Of a stretch of 39,147 nucleotides of DNA, positions 6,773 through 14,824 are shown in pieces. The notes below the pieces were generated by a model, which ran no database searches, was not told where the DNA came from, and was given only the letters and a program-made list of their open reading frames with translations. The translations under genes and the position numbers were made by a program. Source of the stretch: Bacteroidaceae bacterium (lineage in GTDB: Bacteria; Bacteroidota; Bacteroidia; Bacteroidales; Bacteroidaceae); NCBI GenBank assembly GCA_017470525.1, contig JAFUYM010000072.1, positions 1 through 39,147 of the forward strand, given 5' to 3'. Each line of letters starts with the position of its first letter. The first letter of the stretch is position 1.

Positions 6773-9745
6773 ATGAAGAAATCATTACTTGCCATGTTTC
6801 TCACATTGGTGGGACTCAGTGCGATGGCTCAATCAAAATTCAATGTCTCAGGTACAATTCTTGAAGACGACACCAACGAGCCAGTCATCTCCGCAACAGT
6901 ACGTATTCTTTCTTTGCCCGACAGTTCGATGGTAGGCGGTGCCGCAACAGGTCTGAACGGTAGTTTCAGCATTAAGAACGTGAAGAAAGACAAATATGTG
7001 GTGAAGATTACCTACGTGGGCTTTCAGACAAAACTTCTGCCCCTCGACTTGACGAACAAGAAGGATAAGGATGTGAGCATCGGCTACATCCACATCACTC
7101 CCGACTCCAAATTGCTGAAAGAAGCACAGGTGACCGCCAATGTGGCACAGGTGCAGGTGAGCGGCGACTCCATCGTCTATAACGCAGCAGCCTATCGTGT
7201 GGCAGAAGGTTCCGCCCTGGAGGAACTGGTGAAGAAACTGCCAGGTGCCAAGATTGACGACGATGGCAACGTGACCATCAACGGAAAGACCGTGAAGAAG
7301 ATTCTCGTGGATGGCAAGGAGTTTTTCTTCGACGACACGAAGATGGCGCTGAAGAACATCCCCACCAACATGGTGGACAAACTGAAGACCTACGACCGCA
7401 AGAGCGACTTCAGCCGTGTGACAGGCATTGACGACGGTGAAGAAGAAACCGTGCTCGACCTGACGGTGAAGAAAGGTATGAACAACGGTTGGTTCGGCAA
7501 CTTCGATGCTGGCTACGGAACAGAAGAACGTTACTCTGAGAACGTGATGCTGAACCGCTTCATCGACCACAACCAGTTCACCGTAACAGGCGGTGCCAAC
7601 AACACGGGCGACATGGGCTTCGGTGGCGGCGGTGGCCGTGGTTGGGGGCGTGGTGGCGGCGGCTTGCGCAACTCCAAGAACGCAGGTTTCAACTTCGCCA
7701 CAGAAAGCACCCATCTGGAATTAGGTGGAAACATACGTTACCGCTATGACGGAAACGACACCCGCAACTGGTCATCCACCCAAAGTTTCGTCACCTCACG
7801 AGGTGCATTCAGCAACAGCGAGAACTACAGCCGCAGCAGTGCCAACAACTGGAACGGAAACTTCCGCATGGAGTGGACACCCGACTCGATGACCAACATC
7901 ATTTTCCGTCCATCAGGCAGTTTCACCCGCAATAAAGGCTTTAGCAACAACGCGTCAGCCACCTTCAACGATGACCCGAACACCGTGACCGACGACCCTC
8001 TCAACGATGCCATCGACAATGCTGCCAACGTCACAGGACTGCTGGAAATGATTGTCAACACCAACGTGAGCCGTCAGCAGACCTACAGCGAGAACAAGCG
8101 CTTTGCAGGAGAACTGCAAGCCAACCGCCGTCTGAACAACGAAGGACGCAACATCACCCTTCGTGCCACAGGCAACTTTGGCAGTTCGGAAAGCAAGCAA
8201 CTCTCTGCCGCCAACATTCAGTACATGTCCACAGGCACAGAGACCACCAACAACCGCTACTACACCACCCCTGGCAAGAACCGCTCCTACGGTGTGCAAC
8301 TCACCTATTCAGAGCCCATCGCGCCCAAGACCTATCTGCAATTCTCTTACCGATACGACTTCAGTTACAACAAGTCCGACCGTAAGGCATTCGTGATGGA
8401 CCCAACCACCTACACCGATCTGGCAAATGCACTGGTCAACTACCGCTACAACATCGACGGCGCAGTAGATTACCTGCTCAGCAAGGGCTACACCCTCTAT
8501 GGCGAAGATGACAGCGACGATGCCAACAAGTTGAGCCAGTTCTCCGAATACAAGAACTACAACCACACCGCAAGCGTCAGTTTCCGCAAGGTGACCGACT
8601 ACTACAACTTTAGTGCCGGCATCGACCTGCTGCCACAGCGCAGTGTGCTCAACTACAAGTACATGGGCACTCAGTATCCGACGGTCACCCGCAACGTGTT
8701 CAACTTTGCGCCAAACGTTGATTTCCGCTACAACTTCACCCAGCAGACCAATCTCCGTCTCTTCTACCGTGGCCGCACTTCCCAGCCCAGCATGACCAAC
8801 CTGCTCGACATCACCGACGACTCCAACCCGCTCAACATCACCAAGGGTAACCCAGGTTTGAAGCCATCGTTCAGCCACAACATCAACTTCAACTTCAACA
8901 CCTTCCAGATGGACCACTATCGTAGCATCTTCACTTGGGGTAACTTCAGCACAACCCGCAACAGCGTTGCCAACCGTACCAGTTACAACGAGACCACAGG
9001 TGTGAGGACAACGAAGCCTGAGAACATCAACGGCAACTGGAACGCCAGCATCGGTGGTGGTTTCAACACCTCGCTCGACAGCAACAACTACTTCTCCATG
9101 AACACCTTCACCAATTTCAGTTACAACCATCAGGTCAGTTACCTCGACCCGACACAATACACCGAGGACAAGTCGAAGACCAATACAACGAGCGTGTCAG
9201 AAAACCTCGGCTTCGACTTCCGCAAGAACTGGTTTGAGGCTGGAATCAACGGAAGCGTCAGTTACAACACCTCACGCAACTCTGTGGTGAAAACAGGCAA
9301 CATGGAAACATGGAACTTCAGTTATGGCGCAGAAATCAACCTCATCTTCGACAATAGTCTTTCCTTCTCCACCGACATCAGCGAAAGCAGCCGTCGTGGT
9401 TACTCCTCTGCCAGCATGAACACCAACGAACTCCTTTGGAACGCACAGGTGGCAAAGTCCTTCCTCAAGGGCAACGCGCTGACCGTGAGCCTCCAGTGGA
9501 ACGACATCCTGAAGAACCGCAGCAACATCAGCCGTGCCATCGATGCCTACCAGAGCAGCGACTCACGCTACAACGCCATCTACTCATACGGCATGCTCCA
9601 CGTCATCTACAAACTCAACATCTTCGGTGGCAAGAACTCCAACGGCACCGAGAATGCCCGCAGCATGTGGGGAGGCTTCGGAGGCGGATTCCCTGGCGGC
9701 GGTGGTGGCAACCGTGGCGGTGGCGGCGGCGGTCGTCGCAGATAA
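6773..9745 (+). CDS. TonB-dependent receptor-like outer-membrane beta-barrel protein with Gly-rich segments
   Basis: This 990-residue protein starts with a signal peptide (ending AMAQ). A CarboxypepD_reg-like Ig domain follows at about residues 23-110 (GTILEDDTNEPVISATVRI). A plug-like region occupies about 130-235 (SALEELVKKLPGAKIDDDG, ILVDGKEFFFDDTKMALKNI). Then comes a long run of alternating aromatic/polar beta-strands typical of the outer-membrane barrel family that includes SusC-like and OMP_b-brl_3 proteins. A glycine-rich stretch (GFGGGGGRGWGRGGGG) sits in an early loop near residue 285. A second one forms the extreme C-terminus, after the probable last strand YKLNIF, and ends GGGGGGRRR. 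No SusD partner is adjacent, so the substrate cannot be inferred. A bidirectional terminator follows. Confidence 0.85.
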   Translation: MKKSLLAMFLTLVGLSAMAQSKFNVSGTILEDDTNEPVISATVRILSLPDSSMVGGAATGLNGSFSIKNVKKDKYVVKITYVGFQTKLLPLDLTNKKDKDVSIGYIHITPDSKLLKEAQVTANVAQVQVSGDSIVYNAAAYRVAEGSALEELVKKLPGAKIDDDGNVTINGKTVKKILVDGKEFFFDDTKMALKNIPTNMVDKLKTYDRKSDFSRVTGIDDGEEETVLDLTVKKGMNNGWFGNFDAGYGTEERYSENVMLNRFIDHNQFTVTGGANNTGDMGFGGGGGRGWGRGGGGLRNSKNAGFNFATESTHLELGGNIRYRYDGNDTRNWSSTQSFVTSRGAFSNSENYSRSSANNWNGNFRMEWTPDSMTNIIFRPSGSFTRNKGFSNNASATFNDDPNTVTDDPLNDAIDNAANVTGLLEMIVNTNVSRQQTYSENKRFAGELQANRRLNNEGRNITLRATGNFGSSESKQLSAANIQYMSTGTETTNNRYYTTPGKNRSYGVQLTYSEPIAPKTYLQFSYRYDFSYNKSDRKAFVMDPTTYTDLANALVNYRYNIDGAVDYLLSKGYTLYGEDDSDDANKLSQFSEYKNYNHTASVSFRKVTDYYNFSAGIDLLPQRSVLNYKYMGTQYPTVTRNVFNFAPNVDFRYNFTQQTNLRLFYRGRTSQPSMTNLLDITDDSNPLNITKGNPGLKPSFSHNINFNFNTFQMDHYRSIFTWGNFSTTRNSVANRTSYNETTGVRTTKPENINGNWNASIGGGFNTSLDSNNYFSMNTFTNFSYNHQVSYLDPTQYTEDKSKTNTTSVSENLGFDFRKNWFEAGINGSVSYNTSRNSVVKTGNMETWNFSYGAEINLIFDNSLSFSTDISESSRRGYSSASMNTNELLWNAQVAKSFLKGNALTVSLQWNDILKNRSNISRAIDAYQSSDSRYNAIYSYGMLHVIYKLNIFGGKNSNGTENARSMWGGFGGGFPGGGGGNRGGGGGGRRR

Positions 9746-9777
9746 AAAAACGACACAAGAGAGAATATATGCACAAA

Positions 9778-9808
9778 CAAAAAGGCTCGCCATTCCAGCG
9801 AGCCTTTT
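9778..9808. terminator. Bidirectional rho-independent terminator
   Basis: GGCTCGC (9784-9790) pairs with GCGAGCC (9798-9804). The stem is preceded by an A-tract and followed by TTTT, so it can end both the receptor gene and the convergent rsmD transcript. Confidence 0.8.
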
Positions 9809-9819
9809 CTGTTTGCATT

Positions 9820-10374
9820 TCATCGGAAGAAAGAGAAATTCACGCTACCGTAGTTGCGGTGGTCGATGAAACGTGGATGAGTGGAGAAATCGTAGTCCTT
9901 TCCATGCTCAAGCACAAAGATGCCCTCTTCAGCCAACAATGGGAGCACCGCATCGGGAATATCCTTCAGGCTCTCCAAGGCGTAAGGCGGGTCGGCAAAG
10001 ATGATATCGAAACGCGCTGCCGCATCCCTCTGGCACTGTTCTTCATACGCGCGTACATATTTAAATACATCCCCCTTCACAGGCAACCATTCCTGAGCCT
10101 GCAACTCTTTCTGCACACGGGCAAGAAACTGCCAATGCCTGAAGTCCTTCTCCACCGATACCACCTTGCCACATCCACGCGAAGCCAGTTCCAGTCCGAT
10201 GGAGCCAGTGCCCGCAAAGAGGTCGAGCGCCGTCGGTGCCACATCGAAATCCACATACACATTCTCCAGAATGTTAAACAGCCCCTCCTTGGCAAAGTCC
10301 GTCGTGGGACGCGCCTTGAAGCCCGTCGGTGAGGGGATGTGACGCCCCTTATATTTACCACGTATAATTCTCAT
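9820..10374 (-). CDS. rsmD: 16S rRNA (guanine(966)-N(2))-methyltransferase RsmD
   Basis: This is a 184-residue class I SAM methyltransferase. The family N-terminus RIIRGKYKGRHI and RPTTDFAKEGLFNIL (residues 22-36) is present. The SAM-binding DLFAGTGSIGLELASRG starts at residue 51, and the catalytic FADPPY is at 126-131. RsmD methylates G966 of 16S rRNA during small-subunit assembly. Length and motifs are normal. It lies 45 bases downstream of a DUF3822 gene on the same strand, the arrangement expected in Bacteroidetes, and is probably co-transcribed with it. Confidence 0.93.
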   Translation of the reverse strand: MRIIRGKYKGRHIPSPTGFKARPTTDFAKEGLFNILENVYVDFDVAPTALDLFAGTGSIGLELASRGCGKVVSVEKDFRHWQFLARVQKELQAQEWLPVKGDVFKYVRAYEEQCQRDAAARFDIIFADPPYALESLKDIPDAVLPLLAEEGIFVLEHGKDYDFSTHPRFIDHRNYGSVNFSFFR

Positions 10375-10419
10375 AAGGTTTACAGTTGAGAAACGAGAAT
10401 CGCCCAGTGCATGGGCTGG

Positions 10420-11232
10420 TTAGAATCCACAGATGAGCAGCGTCTGCAAGTCGTAGGGGATAAAATGGTTGCCCATCGTCAGGCGGTCCTTGAAGTCCTC
10501 GCTGCGGTCAATCACCGACACGTGCTGCAAGAAATACTTGATTTTCTCCGCCAGTTCCGTCATGCGCTGCTCGATGTCGCCCACCACAAAGAGAGCATCA
10601 TCCACCTGGTCAAACCCCAACTGCTGCCATACATTGAGCGTGTAGTACTGGATGTCAGCCACACTGGTCGCCTCAAACGTGTTGACAAACAGCATCCTGC
10701 CCTGCTCAAACGCGTAGAGCGTCATTTCCTTCTCGTGCAGATAAACAAACATCTTCTTGCCGGAACCAATCAGACTCTTCTCGCCGAAAAACTCAATCAG
10801 CGTACTTGCCGAGGCATAGAACCTTGCCCGTGGGAAGTCGTCGAGCAACAGTTGGCGGATGTTGCGGTCCAGCCCGAAAACGATGGCTATGCCCGAACGC
10901 CTCAGCACATTGTAGGTCACATGCTGCGAAGTGTCCTTCGGGAAGGTGAACTGATACACCGCCTGAATGTCCTCCTTCTGAAACGCCGCCACGGGCACCG
11001 TCGTGAAATGCGGAGTGGTGATGAGCACGTTCACACGCTGATACGCCTGCTTCAGCATCGGCTCATTCATCAGGGCAGCCTTCAGGTTGGCTGCCAATGA
11101 GATGGTGTGGTTCACATCCCACACCTTATACTCAAACGGTTCCTCCTGCCCTGGAGCATACGTGCAAAAAGAAAGTCCATTCGAGCAGACCCGAATGGAC
11201 AAACTTTTATTAGTCATTTGATTTTCTGCCAT
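10420..11232 (-). CDS. DUF3822 family protein
   Basis: This 270-residue protein (ATG 11232; MAENQMTNKSLSIRV) resembles the DUF3822 family of Bacteroidetes, which has an actin/ribonuclease-H-like look with alternating beta-strands (LSIRVCSNGLSFCTY, KKMFVYLHEKEMTLYAF). The second ATG at 11217 is a possible alternative start. The function is unknown. Genes of this family sit immediately upstream of rsmD in many Bacteroidetes, as here. The start codon overlaps the last unit of a 7-bp tandem repeat. Confidence 0.75.
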   Translation of the reverse strand: MAENQMTNKSLSIRVCSNGLSFCTYAPGQEEPFEYKVWDVNHTISLAANLKAALMNEPMLKQAYQRVNVLITTPHFTTVPVAAFQKEDIQAVYQFTFPKDTSQHVTYNVLRRSGIAIVFGLDRNIRQLLLDDFPRARFYASASTLIEFFGEKSLIGSGKKMFVYLHEKEMTLYAFEQGRMLFVNTFEATSVADIQYYTLNVWQQLGFDQVDDALFVVGDIEQRMTELAEKIKYFLQHVSVIDRSEDFKDRLTMGNHFIPYDLQTLLICGF

Positions 11233-11273
11233 CAACTGTCAACTGTCAATTATCAACTGTCAATTGTCAACTG
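11232..11273. repeat. 7-bp tandem repeat (TCAACTG-type, six units)
   Basis: Six consecutive 7-mers of the form TCAACTG, TCAATTG or TCAATTA lie between the stop of the upstream membrane-protein gene and the start of the DUF3822 gene. On the minus strand the last unit reads CAGTTGA and runs into the ATG. It sits where the ribosome binds, so copy number could affect translation of the DUF3822 gene. Confidence 0.75.
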
Positions 11274-11275
11274 CC

Positions 11276-12025
11276 TTATTCCCAGTTACCAGCCATCTTG
11301 TTGTTCGTGTCCTCAAGGTCGCCGATGCGTAGTCCATACCATTCACCCTCCGTGTTGTCCTCGTTATCGAGCATCAGTTCAGCGCAGTTTCTGTGACGCT
11401 TCTTCAGGTCAGCCTTCAGGTTCTTGATCTTCTTCTCGCTCATGCCGTCCATGTAGTCGTCCAGACGGGCACGGAACTCGACGAGCATATCAAACTCGTT
11501 CGACTTCATGTTGTACTGAGCCTTCTTGCGCAGTTCGATGATGCCCTGATAGATCGTATCATACATAGAAGGGTCGAAAGTGGATTGCACCACCTTGAAC
11601 TCACCATTGGCTGGGCGTCCAACTGGCACATACTTCATCGAGTCGGGGTTGGCGATGCCCAACTTCTCGGCAGCAGTAATCCACACCGTGTCGCGCTTGA
11701 TGAGACCCTGAGCCACAGCCTGACGCTCCGTCATGCCAGCCTCCAACTGGTCATCGGTCAACTCGCCTTCCTTGTAGATTCTATCGACAGTCTTACCTGT
11801 CTTCACAAAGTCGATGAGCGAGTCGATGGTGCCGCAATACTCACCAAACGTCATCTTGTACTGCTCCTCTGCATCGCGAATCTGCATCAGACGAGCAATA
11901 ACGAGTTTCTCACGTGCTGCCTTCTCCTCGTCGAAGGCAATGTCGCTATAGATGCTAAAGAAGCATGCAGCGACGAGACCCAATGTACAAAGTACAAGGA
12001 TACCATTGATAATACCTTTTTTCAT
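11276..12025 (-). CDS. Membrane-anchored protein of unknown function
   Basis: Starting at ATG 12025 gives 249 residues. An earlier in-frame ATG at 12145 would put low-complexity residues before the signal anchor and overlap the promoter. One N-terminal hydrophobic helix (GIINGILVLCTLGLVAACFF) is followed by a charged helix (FDEEKAAREKLVIARLMQIRDAEEQYKMTFGEYCGTIDSLIDFV). That layout is similar to pseudopilin-like or periplasmic scaffold proteins of Bacteroidales. The rest is soluble and presumably periplasmic. No catalytic motif was recognised. It precedes the DUF3822-rsmD pair on the same strand. The assignment beyond membrane anchoring is uncertain. Confidence 0.65.
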   Translation of the reverse strand: MKKGIINGILVLCTLGLVAACFFSIYSDIAFDEEKAAREKLVIARLMQIRDAEEQYKMTFGEYCGTIDSLIDFVKTGKTVDRIYKEGELTDDQLEAGMTERQAVAQGLIKRDTVWITAAEKLGIANPDSMKYVPVGRPANGEFKVVQSTFDPSMYDTIYQGIIELRKKAQYNMKSNEFDMLVEFRARLDDYMDGMSEKKIKNLKADLKKRHRNCAELMLDNEDNTEGEWYGLRIGDLEDTNNKMAGNWE

Positions 12026-12132
12026 GATATGTGTTGTTAATTTTTTATGAGTTCTACACTTTTTCACCGTCCGGAAAGCAAGTTTTTCGTCTCGCCTAAC
12101 GTCCGATTCGCAAAAAATCGCTATATTCGTTG

Positions 12133-12140
12133 CAAAAATA
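12133..12140 (-). promoter_or_regulatory. -7 element (TATTTTTG) upstream of the membrane-protein gene
   Basis: TATTTTTG on the minus strand matches TAnnTTTG and would start a transcript with a leader of about 100 bases before ATG 12025. No convincing -33 element is present. Confidence 0.35.
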
Positions 12141-12191
12141 ATCATAAATTTTCAATTGCACCCACTACTTTCAGCATTTTTTTGAAAAAAG

Positions 12192-13733
12192 ATGATAAAA
12201 GACTACCTAAAAGACCTCATTTTGCATCATTTCGGGCATATTCCGACCAATGACCAGGCAAAAGTCATCAATTCGTTGTGCGACTTCATCCTCTCGCCCG
12301 ACGCCGATGAACTTTTCATCCTCCGAGGCTTTGCCGGAACCGGAAAGACATCCCTCGTCAGTGCCCTCGTCAAGACGATGGAGCAACTGGAGCGTGAGTG
12401 CGTGCTCATGGCACCCACGGGACGAGCCGCCAAGGTGCTCTCCCTCTATGCCGACCACCCCGCCTTCACCATCCACAAGCGTATCTACCGCCAGAAGTCC
12501 ATCGACAAGGACAGCATCTTCACCCTCAACTACAACATGCGCACCGACCTCCTCTTCATCTGCGACGAGGCATCGATGATAGCCAACGACGAGTACCTGT
12601 CGGGCAGCCTCTACGGTACCGGCCGCCTGCTCGACGACATGGTACACTTCGTCTATGGAGGCAGGGGGTGCCGACTCATCATCCTCGGCGACACCGCCCA
12701 GTTGCCACCCGTGGGCGACGACGAAAGCCCTGCCCTCAGCGACGACTACATGAACGGCTACGGGCTCCACGTCGTCAGCCACACCCTCACCGAAGTGGTC
12801 AGGCAAGCCGAGTCGTCAGGCATCCTGTGGAACGCCACACACCTGCGGCAACTCATGGACACCGAAGACATCTTCTCCCTGCCCCGCATCCGCTTCCGCG
12901 GCTTTCCCGACGTGCGTATCATCCCCGGCAACGAACTCATCGAAGCCCTCGAAGAGTGCTACCACCGCGACGGCGAGGACGAGACCATCGTCGTAACCCG
13001 CAGCAACAAACGCGCCAACATCTACAACAACGGCATCCGTGCCCAAATCCTCTGGCGAGAAGAGCCCCTCGAAAGTGGCGACATGCTCATGGTGGCAAAG
13101 AACAACTATTATTGGGTAGAGAAGACCCTCTCCCCGACCCTCCCCCATAATGGGGAGGGAGACCATGCGGGGTCTTTGTCGTCAGAAAACAAGCCGAATG
13201 GCTCCCCCCTCCCCATTACGGGGGAGGGGACGGGGGAGAGGGTCTTTTCCTTCATCGCCAACGGCGACACCGCCATCGTCCGCCGCATCCGCAACGAACG
13301 CCAGTTCTACGGATTCACCTTCGCCGATGCCACCCTGGAGTTTCCCGACTACGACGACTTCACCATGGAACTCACCCTCCTCACCGACACCCTCCAAGCC
13401 GAAGCCCCCGCCCTCACCCGCGAGCAGCAGGACACATTATTTAATAATATAATGGAGGACTACAACGGCGACCCCACCCTACGCTCCAAGCAAGACCGCC
13501 TCAAAGCCCTCCGTCAAGACCCCTACTACAACGCCCTCCAAGTCAAGTACGCCTACGCCGTCACCTGCCACAAAGCCCAAGGCGGCCAATGGACCAACGT
13601 CTTCATCGACCAAGGCTACATGACCGACGACATGCTCGGCCCCGACTACTTCCGCTGGCTCTACACCGCCATCACCCGTGCCACCCAACGGGTGTTCTTC
13701 GTCAACTGGAAAGAAGAACAAACCGAACTGTAG
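12192..13733 (+). CDS. RecD-like superfamily 1 DNA helicase with an in-frame palindromic element
   Basis: This 513-residue AAA/UvrD-type helicase has Walker A GFAGTGKTS (46-54), APTGRAAKVL, the Walker B-like motif LLFICDEASMI, and LGDTAQLPPVG. The C-terminal UvrD_C_2 motifs are AVTCHKAQGGQW and YTAITRATQRVFFVNW. The protein resembles short RecD2-like helicases of Bacteroidetes. Between NNYYWVEK and FIANGDTAIV (about residues 311-353) it carries a roughly 42-residue stretch rich in Pro and Gly, encoded by palindromic element B. The stretch interrupts an otherwise continuous conserved core but keeps the frame. All helicase motifs remain intact, so the enzyme is probably functional. The gene is divergent from the 11276-12025 gene. 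Confidence 0.85.
   Translation: MIKDYLKDLILHHFGHIPTNDQAKVINSLCDFILSPDADELFILRGFAGTGKTSLVSALVKTMEQLERECVLMAPTGRAAKVLSLYADHPAFTIHKRIYRQKSIDKDSIFTLNYNMRTDLLFICDEASMIANDEYLSGSLYGTGRLLDDMVHFVYGGRGCRLIILGDTAQLPPVGDDESPALSDDYMNGYGLHVVSHTLTEVVRQAESSGILWNATHLRQLMDTEDIFSLPRIRFRGFPDVRIIPGNELIEALEECYHRDGEDETIVVTRSNKRANIYNNGIRAQILWREEPLESGDMLMVAKNNYYWVEKTLSPTLPHNGEGDHAGSLSSENKPNGSPLPITGEGTGERVFSFIANGDTAIVRRIRNERQFYGFTFADATLEFPDYDDFTMELTLLTDTLQAEAPALTREQQDTLFNNIMEDYNGDPTLRSKQDRLKALRQDPYYNALQVKYAYAVTCHKAQGGQWTNVFIDQGYMTDDMLGPDYFRWLYTAITRATQRVFFVNWKEEQTEL
13124..13248. repeat. Palindromic dispersed element, copy B (inside the helicase gene)
   Basis: This is about 125 bp with terminal inverted repeats AAGACCCTCTCCCC and GGGGGAGAGGGTCTT (the first base of the left arm is at 13123). 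Two internal hairpins are built on CCCTCCCCCATAATGGGGAG and CTCCCCATTACGGGGGAG. It is homologous to copy A at 5872-5994. In the helicase frame it encodes LSPTLPHNGEG and NKPNGSPLPITGEGTGERV. Confidence 0.9.
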
Positions 13734-13771
13734 CGGTGTAGCAAGTGTAGCACACACGGAATACGCAGAAA

Positions 13772-13809
13772 TTTTATTTTCAACAACGAATGAAACGAAT
13801 CAGACGAAT
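13772..13809. repeat. Dispersed CGAAT-rich repeat, copy 1
   Basis: The core TTCAACAACGAATG is followed by AACGAAT and ACGAAT. It recurs near the right end of the window (39006-39045). A GGAATACGCAGAAA just before it (13758-13771) is shared with the inverted repeat at 14728-14821. Confidence 0.6.
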
Positions 13810-13837
13810 TTTTCCGAGAGGACAATGCACCTTCGGT

Positions 13838-14092
13838 GCGTCGGATGGAAACGAATCGCATTAGTCCCGTCGGGGTGTCGGATGGAAACGCAAGGCATAA
13901 GTCCCGAAGGGACAGCAGAATACAGGCAGGCGGTGAAGCGAAGCGGAACCCCTGCTACACATGACATCATTAACAACAACCCTGAAGGGGTGACGGACTT
14001 TTCCATTCTTGGATGAATCCATCACCCCTTCGGGGTTCATATTGGGGGTGTTCACTTTACAGGGGTTCCGCTACGCTCCACCGCCTGCCTGT
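13838..14092. repeat. Composite intergenic repeat: 37-bp tandem pair plus nested inverted repeats
   Basis: Two 37-base units (13838-13874 and 13875-13911) share TCGGATGGAAACG and AGTCCCG. Next, a 33-base inverted repeat (13922-13954 with 14060-14092, two mismatches) encloses a 16-base inverted repeat (13978-13993 with 14022-14037, one mismatch; AGGGGTGA/TCACCCCT). The region 13734-14182 holds no gene I can support. The nested hairpins could act as a bidirectional terminator between the convergent helicase and HU genes, or be a mobile non-coding repeat. Confidence 0.8.
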
Positions 14093-14182
14093 GCTCTTTC
14101 GCCCCGTCGGGGCTTTTCTAAAACAATCCGCAATTCGTTGTTCCTAAACAATTCGTTGTTTCTAAAACAACCCGTCCGCCGT

Positions 14183-14626
14183 TTAAGGCTCAGGTTCCGG
14201 CTCCGAAGGCACATTCTCGCCGTTCCCCTCCTTCACGTCCAGAGCCTCGCTGGCAGCCGTCACGCTCAGCCCCTTCAGCATCTGGGCGAACTTGCCGCCG
14301 GGATAGAAACGCACCTTCTTCTTGCGGATGGAGCCGTCCACCTCCTCCAGCGTCTGAGCCACCTTCGAGGTGAACACCGGCTTGAACGAGCCGAACGTGC
14401 CGAGGCTCACACCGTGACCAATCTCCATGTAGTGAACCAGACGGTTCAGCAGAGCGTCCACCACCGCACGCGTCATGTTCGTGTTCACACCACGCGACTG
14501 CGCGATTTCCTCCACCAACTGCTCATACGTCACCTGCGGATACGTCAACTGCATCGCCTTGTACACCTCTGGCTTCTCGTCCAGGTAGTTCAACTTCACC
14601 TTACCCCTTCTGTACTGAAGTCCCAT
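14183..14626 (-). CDS. HU/IHF-type DNA-binding protein (HU-HIG-like) with acidic C-terminal tail
   Basis: This 147-residue protein has the HU fold. AQSRGVNTNMTRAVVDALLNRL gives the dimerisation helices. GVSLGTFGSFKPVF and KKKVRFYPGGKFAQML form the DNA-binding beta-arm and last helix. It begins MGLQYRRGKVKLNYLDEKPEVYKA, as HU-HIG proteins of Bacteroidetes do, and ends in an acidic, Pro-rich tail (PSEPEPEP). It is longer than ordinary HU (about 90 residues). A GAAAGGAG ribosome-binding-like site lies just before ATG 14626. Proteins of this class often accompany primase and DUF3987 genes, as here. Confidence 0.85.
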   Translation of the reverse strand: MGLQYRRGKVKLNYLDEKPEVYKAMQLTYPQVTYEQLVEEIAQSRGVNTNMTRAVVDALLNRLVHYMEIGHGVSLGTFGSFKPVFTSKVAQTLEEVDGSIRKKKVRFYPGGKFAQMLKGLSVTAASEALDVKEGNGENVPSEPEPEP

Positions 14627-14727
14627 AACTCATTTCTCCTTTCTTTTTTTAATAGTTAAACATTCGTTTCTTTATATCATTTGGCCATCTGATATTCCAT
14701 TTGCTCTTTACGCCCCTGGCGTAACCC

Positions 14728-14821
14728 TTTCTGCGTATTTCCGCGTATTTCTGCGTGACCTTATACAATTTCCGCACGCCATGTTTTTATTTCACGCAGA
14801 AATCGCAGAAATACGCAGAAA
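14728..14821. repeat. Inverted repeat of TTTCTGCGTATTTC type
   Basis: The left arm, 14728-14758 (TTTCTGCGTATTTC...TTTCTGCGTGA), and right arm, 14792-14821 (TCACGCAGAAA...ATACGCAGAAA), are near-perfect inverted copies with a 33-base loop. It is a probable terminator or dispersed repeat between the 175-residue gene and the HU gene. A single arm also occurs at 13758-13771. Confidence 0.75.
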
Positions 14822-14824
14822 CTT

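Noticed and set aside
9436-10332. 298-codon open frame on the plus strand
   Set aside because: It runs through the end of the receptor gene in another frame, the terminator, and antisense to rsmD. It is rich in Arg, Gln and His, with no family match.
13838-13911. Possible CRISPR-like array
   Set aside because: Only two 37-base units with no spacer between them and no cas genes nearby. It is a simple tandem duplication.
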